From positions 1 through 9,047 of the forward strand of contig CAMDGJ010000114.1 in assembly GCA_945897545.1 (NCBI GenBank): DNA of 9,047 nucleotides, written 5' to 3'. This document shows, in pieces, positions 6,108 through 9,047 of the stretch (within the stretch, counting starts at the first letter, position 1; the number at the start of each line of letters is the position of its first letter). The stretch is from Flavobacterium psychrophilum (GTDB lineage Bacteria > Bacteroidota > Bacteroidia > Flavobacteriales > Flavobacteriaceae). The position numbers and the translations under genes were made by a program. Under the pieces are notes generated by a model that was not told where the DNA came from, did not search any database, and saw nothing but the letters and a program-made list of their open reading frames with translations.

Positions 6108-7232
6108 ATGAAAAAAGTATATCTCGATAATGCCTCTACCACGCAAGTTCATCCCGAAGTTATTCAGAAAATGACAAAAGTTTTATCCGAAGATTATGGA
6201 AATCCGTCCTCACCGCATAGTTTTGGTCGGAATGCCAAAAGTATTTTGGAACTTTCCAGAAAGTCAATTGCCAAACAGTTAAACGCCTCGGCACAAGAAA
6301 TTATTTTCACATCTTGTGGAACCGAAGCTAATAATTGGATACTTTGTTCTGCCGTTCGTGATTTAAAAATTGAAAGAATAATTTTAAGTAAGATTGAACA
6401 TCACGCTGTTTTACAGACTGTTGAGGCTTTACAAAAAGAATTTAATATTCAGGTTGACTATGTTGTGGTTAAACCAAATGGTGAAATTGATATTACAAAT
6501 TTAGTTGATTTACTTTCTAAGGAAACGAAAACTCTTGTGAGCTTAATGCATGTGAATAACGAAATAGGAACTGTTTTAGACATTGATAAAGTGGGGCGAA
6601 TTTGCCAGCAACACAACGCGTTATTTCATTCAGATATGGTGCAATCTGTAGGGAAATTAGAAATTGATTTGAAAGCCATTCCGATTGATTTTATGGTTGC
6701 TAGTGCTCATAAGTTTCACGGGCCAAAAGGAGTTGGATTTGCTTTTATTAAAAAAAATTCAGGTTTACAGCCACTTTTTTATGGAGGCGAACAAGAAAAA
6801 GGGTTGCGTGCCGGAACAGAAGGAGTACATCAGATTGCAGGAATGGCAAAAGCTTTGGAACTTTCATATGCAAATTTGGATACCGAAAGAAGTTATATCT
6901 CAGATTTAAAAAACTATTTACTAGCTCAACTCGCAATTGAATTTCCTGCTTTTAAAATTAATGGAACCCGAGATGGATTCTATCCTATTTTGAATATTTT
7001 GTTGCCGTTTAAGGAAGAAATAACTGGGATGATTTTATTCAATTTAGATATGAAAGGAATAGCGGTTTCTCGTGGTAGCGCGTGTCAATCAGGAAGCATT
7101 AAACCTTCTCACGTTTTGGCTGAAATGCTTTCGGATGAAGATTTGAAGAAACCTAGTTTGCGTATTTCATTTAGTCATTTCAATTCTAAAGAAGATGTTG
7201 ATTTGCTAATTGAAGGTTTGAAAAGTATATGA
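6108..7232 (+). CDS. Cysteine desulfurase, NifS/IscS family
   Basis: A 374-residue PLP enzyme that removes sulfur from cysteine, leaving alanine and an enzyme persulfide used for Fe-S clusters or thiolation of tRNA and cofactors. Visible residues: YLDNASTT (5-12), His98 in IEHHAVLQT stacking on PLP, NNEIGT (150-155), Asp176 and Gln179 in HSDMVQSVGK, the PLP lysine Lys202 in SAHKFHGPKG, and the persulfide Cys326 in SRGSACQSGSIKPSHVL. The loop around Cys326 is of the long NifS/IscS (group I) type, not SufS. It is a little shorter than IscS (about 404) and near NifS in length. No iscU, iscA or suf genes are adjacent, so its sulfur acceptor is unknown. It is a single-gene unit by position, convergent with the glycosyltransferase gene 7 bases away. 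Confidence 0.94.
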   Translation: MKKVYLDNASTTQVHPEVIQKMTKVLSEDYGNPSSPHSFGRNAKSILELSRKSIAKQLNASAQEIIFTSCGTEANNWILCSAVRDLKIERIILSKIEHHAVLQTVEALQKEFNIQVDYVVVKPNGEIDITNLVDLLSKETKTLVSLMHVNNEIGTVLDIDKVGRICQQHNALFHSDMVQSVGKLEIDLKAIPIDFMVASAHKFHGPKGVGFAFIKKNSGLQPLFYGGEQEKGLRAGTEGVHQIAGMAKALELSYANLDTERSYISDLKNYLLAQLAIEFPAFKINGTRDGFYPILNILLPFKEEITGMILFNLDMKGIAVSRGSACQSGSIKPSHVLAEMLSDEDLKKPSLRISFSHFNSKEDVDLLIEGLKSI

Positions 7233-7239
7233 TTTAAAC

Positions 7240-9047
7240 CTAAATATGCAGAACTTTCTTTTGATAAGATGCTTTTTCTGCATATTTATTCATTATTAAT
7301 CGCGTTTTAAAAAAACACAAAGTTGATTCAGCTCCTTGATTTATGTTTATTATTTTGTCTTCAAGCCCATCATAAGAGGCTCCATTTTCTGGATTGTACA
7401 TAATTTGTTTAAGGTGATTGTTTCCCAAAAACCAATTGAAAGCGAGTTCAAGCTGATCTTTGTATTTAATTTTTTTGGTTACTTCATAAAACAAATCCAA
7501 AGTAATAATAGTGGTAGCCACTTCAATAGGTTGTTCGCCATAAAATATTCTTTCGTTTTCTTTCTTGAACCAACTCCGATTTGAGATTACTTTTATCTGA
7601 CCTTTCATAAAATAATGAGATAAAAGAAAATCAAAAGTAATGGTTGCAATTTTTAAATATTTCTTATTCCGAGTTGCTAAATGGCTGTACATCATTGCCT
7701 CTGGTAGTACATTATTGACGTAAGTCATATAATCTTCATACCAGCCCCAATTTTCTGCTGAATTGATTTGATATAAATTCAATAGCTTATCTGCAAGATG
7801 CTCAATCTGCAACTTTGTTGTTTCTAAAGAATGCGCTAAGTGATAGTAATATAGGCCTTTTAAAGTATAAGCAATGGCTCTTGGAGATGAAACTTGTTTA
7901 ATATTATCTGAAGCTATCTTCCAACAAATTTCTGCCCTTTTCACAAAATTTAACGGAAGAATTTCTTTTTGGGAAATTACATATCCCAAAGACCACATCG
8001 CTCTTCCATTAGCATCTTCAAGATTTACTTCAAGATTTTGGGTAGTTAATTGACGATTAAAATCCTTATAATTATCAAAATAACCATCTTTTCGCTGGAT
8101 TTTTTCTATAAAAGTTAAATAAATTTCAGACAGTTTCAAAGCCTCACTATCTTTATAAAGAGAGTAATACATCACCATATTAATTAAAGCTCTTGCATTG
8201 TCATCTAATGTATATCCGGATTCAGGGTCTGGCTGGCTAAATTTTGAAAATTGAAGTATTCCAAAGTCTGTAGTAAGTTCTTTAATATGGTCTATCTTTA
8301 TTGGTGGTAAATTGAATCTTAGATCTTTTTCCTTATTCGTTAATCCTCCAAATAACAATCCGTATTTAATAGCAATGTTTTCCCATGTAGTTGCGTGGGA
8401 AAGAGAGTATGCATTTCTTCCCATCTCAATTCTTTTTTCTTTGTTTTCAACTAGGTTTAAAATAGTTTCTTGAAACTCCAGTGGGTTATTGAATTCTTTT
8501 AGCAATATTCCGTTTCCATCTGCTAATGCTTCAATAGCATGGGGAATGGGGGTTGAAATTACAGCACAACCGCAACTCAAAGCATAAGCAAAACTGCCAC
8601 TCACAGCCTGATTGGGATCTTTTGAAGAAAACAAATATATATCTGAAAGGGTTAAATACGCCAGTAATTGTTTTAGCTCGAGATATTCATTTATAAAAAT
8701 TACATTTTTTTCTAATTGAAGTTCCCTCACGATATCTGTAAGTTTGTTGCGGTATTTTTCGCCTTCTCTTTTAATGATTTCAGGATGCGTTTTTCCAATG
8801 ACCATATAAATCACCTCGGGATGTTGCGCAACGATTTCCGGTAAAGCATACAAAACGGTTTCAACACCTTTGTTTTCGCTTATTAAGCCAAAATTGGACA
8901 TCACAATTTTGTCGGAATAGTTAAATTGGGTTTTTAATAGTTCCTTTTGTTCCCAAAGCACTATATGAGTCCCATGCGGTATTACGTCTATTTTTGAATT
9001 TCGACACGCATAATCATCCATCAAAATTTCCTTAGATTTATTAGTGA
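7240..9047 (-). CDS. GT4-type glycosyltransferase fused to a C-terminal helical-barrel domain, N-terminus cut by the window edge
   Basis: The frame is open from the right edge to TAG at 7240-7242, giving 601 visible residues. The true start, and with it the N-terminal Rossmann half of the transferase, is off the edge. The first part (about 9047-8330) is the nucleotide-sugar half of a GT-B enzyme: KIDVIPHGTH, MSNFGLISENKG, YMVIGKTHPE, and the donor-site region NQAVSGSFAYALSCG followed by AVISTPIPHA. Where GT4 enzymes usually have E-x7-E, this has Gln (8608-8610) and Tyr (8584-8586). The second part (about 8292-7260) is helix-rich with recurring aromatic patterns: SGYTLDDNARAL, DGYFDNY, LEDANGRAMWSLGY, NWGWYEDY, LPEAMMYSHLA and GEQPIEVATT. 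This looks like an alpha/alpha barrel of the six-hairpin glycosidase kind, by pattern only. A cytoplasmic role in polysaccharide or glycoside building is likely; donor and acceptor are unknown. Confidence 0.82.
   Translation of the reverse strand, partial: TNKSKEILMDDYACRNSKIDVIPHGTHIVLWEQKELLKTQFNYSDKIVMSNFGLISENKGVETVLYALPEIVAQHPEVIYMVIGKTHPEIIKREGEKYRNKLTDIVRELQLEKNVIFINEYLELKQLLAYLTLSDIYLFSSKDPNQAVSGSFAYALSCGCAVISTPIPHAIEALADGNGILLKEFNNPLEFQETILNLVENKEKRIEMGRNAYSLSHATTWENIAIKYGLLFGGLTNKEKDLRFNLPPIKIDHIKELTTDFGILQFSKFSQPDPESGYTLDDNARALINMVMYYSLYKDSEALKLSEIYLTFIEKIQRKDGYFDNYKDFNRQLTTQNLEVNLEDANGRAMWSLGYVISQKEILPLNFVKRAEICWKIASDNIKQVSSPRAIAYTLKGLYYYHLAHSLETTKLQIEHLADKLLNLYQINSAENWGWYEDYMTYVNNVLPEAMMYSHLATRNKKYLKIATITFDFLLSHYFMKGQIKVISNRSWFKKENERIFYGEQPIEVATTIITLDLFYEVTKKIKYKDQLELAFNWFLGNNHLKQIMYNPENGASYDGLEDKIININQGAESTLCFFKTRLIMNKYAEKASYQKKVLHI
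7241..7288. repeat. 13-bp perfect inverted repeat at the convergent gene ends
   Basis: TAAATATGCAGAA (7241-7253) pairs exactly with TTCTGCATATTTA (7276-7288) around a 22-base loop. It starts 8 bases after the desulfurase stop and lies inside the last 15 codons of the glycosyltransferase gene, including part of its stop codon. No clean U-tract follows on either strand, so it may be a weak terminator or a 3'-end stabilising hairpin rather than a standard terminator. Confidence 0.6.

Noticed and set aside
9022..9024. A complete glycosyltransferase gene starting at TTG 9024
   Set aside because: The frame stays open to the window edge, and the protein would lack the N-terminal half of the GT-B fold. 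The gene is therefore cut by the window, not short.
1..9047. CRISPR arrays, tRNA or rRNA genes, insertion sequences, phage or defence genes
   Set aside because: No regularly spaced repeats, cloverleaf-like sequence, transposase motifs or terminal repeats with target duplications were seen. Every sizeable gene has an ordinary chromosomal family or is the lipoprotein described.

Overview
The window looks like a chromosomal stretch of a Flavobacterium-like member of the Bacteroidota. It is AT-rich, and Shine-Dalgarno sequences are mostly weak or absent. Promoter elements of the Bacteroidota type (TTTG, a spacer of about 17, then TAnnTTTG) can be seen, most clearly at 5804-5832. The protein types also fit: a DUF1800 protein, a lipoprotein with acidic residues after its cysteine, and a short Smr protein with an N-terminal barrel. 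No tRNA, rRNA, CRISPR array, insertion sequence or phage gene was recognised.

Layout. Positions 1-900 (minus) hold the first 300 residues of a DUF1800 protein that runs off the left edge. Upstream of it, on the same strand, is a secreted SGNH/GDSL hydrolase (1008-1694). A 208-base divergent spacer leads to osmC (1903-2313, plus). osmC converges on a cysE-cysM operon (4057 down to 2377, minus) across a bidirectional terminator. Divergent from cysE is a short Smr-domain protein (4268-4819, plus). It ends 4 bases from the end of a convergent lipoprotein gene (4824-5786, minus) that encodes two copies of an unrecognised domain. A 321-base region without genes (5787-6107) holds that lipoprotein's promoter and a short inverted repeat. 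Next is a NifS/IscS-type cysteine desulfurase (6108-7232, plus). It converges, with 7 bases between, on a large minus-strand gene (7240 to beyond 9047) that joins a GT4-type glycosyltransferase to a C-terminal helical-barrel domain. The N-terminus of that protein lies off the right edge.

How the genes fit together. Four genes concern thiols or sulfur. CysE activates serine, CysM turns O-acetylserine into cysteine, the desulfurase takes sulfur from cysteine, and OsmC is a cysteine-based peroxidase. Only cysE and cysM are demonstrably co-transcribed. The others are separate units, so a functional link is inference. The SGNH hydrolase, the lipoprotein and the glycosyltransferase fusion relate to the cell surface and carbohydrates, with no clear shared pathway in view.

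No obviously new multi-gene system is present. The least explained items are the two-domain lipoprotein, the glycosyltransferase fusion that lacks the usual E-x7-E glutamates, and a perfect 13-bp inverted repeat at the convergent ends near 7241-7288.
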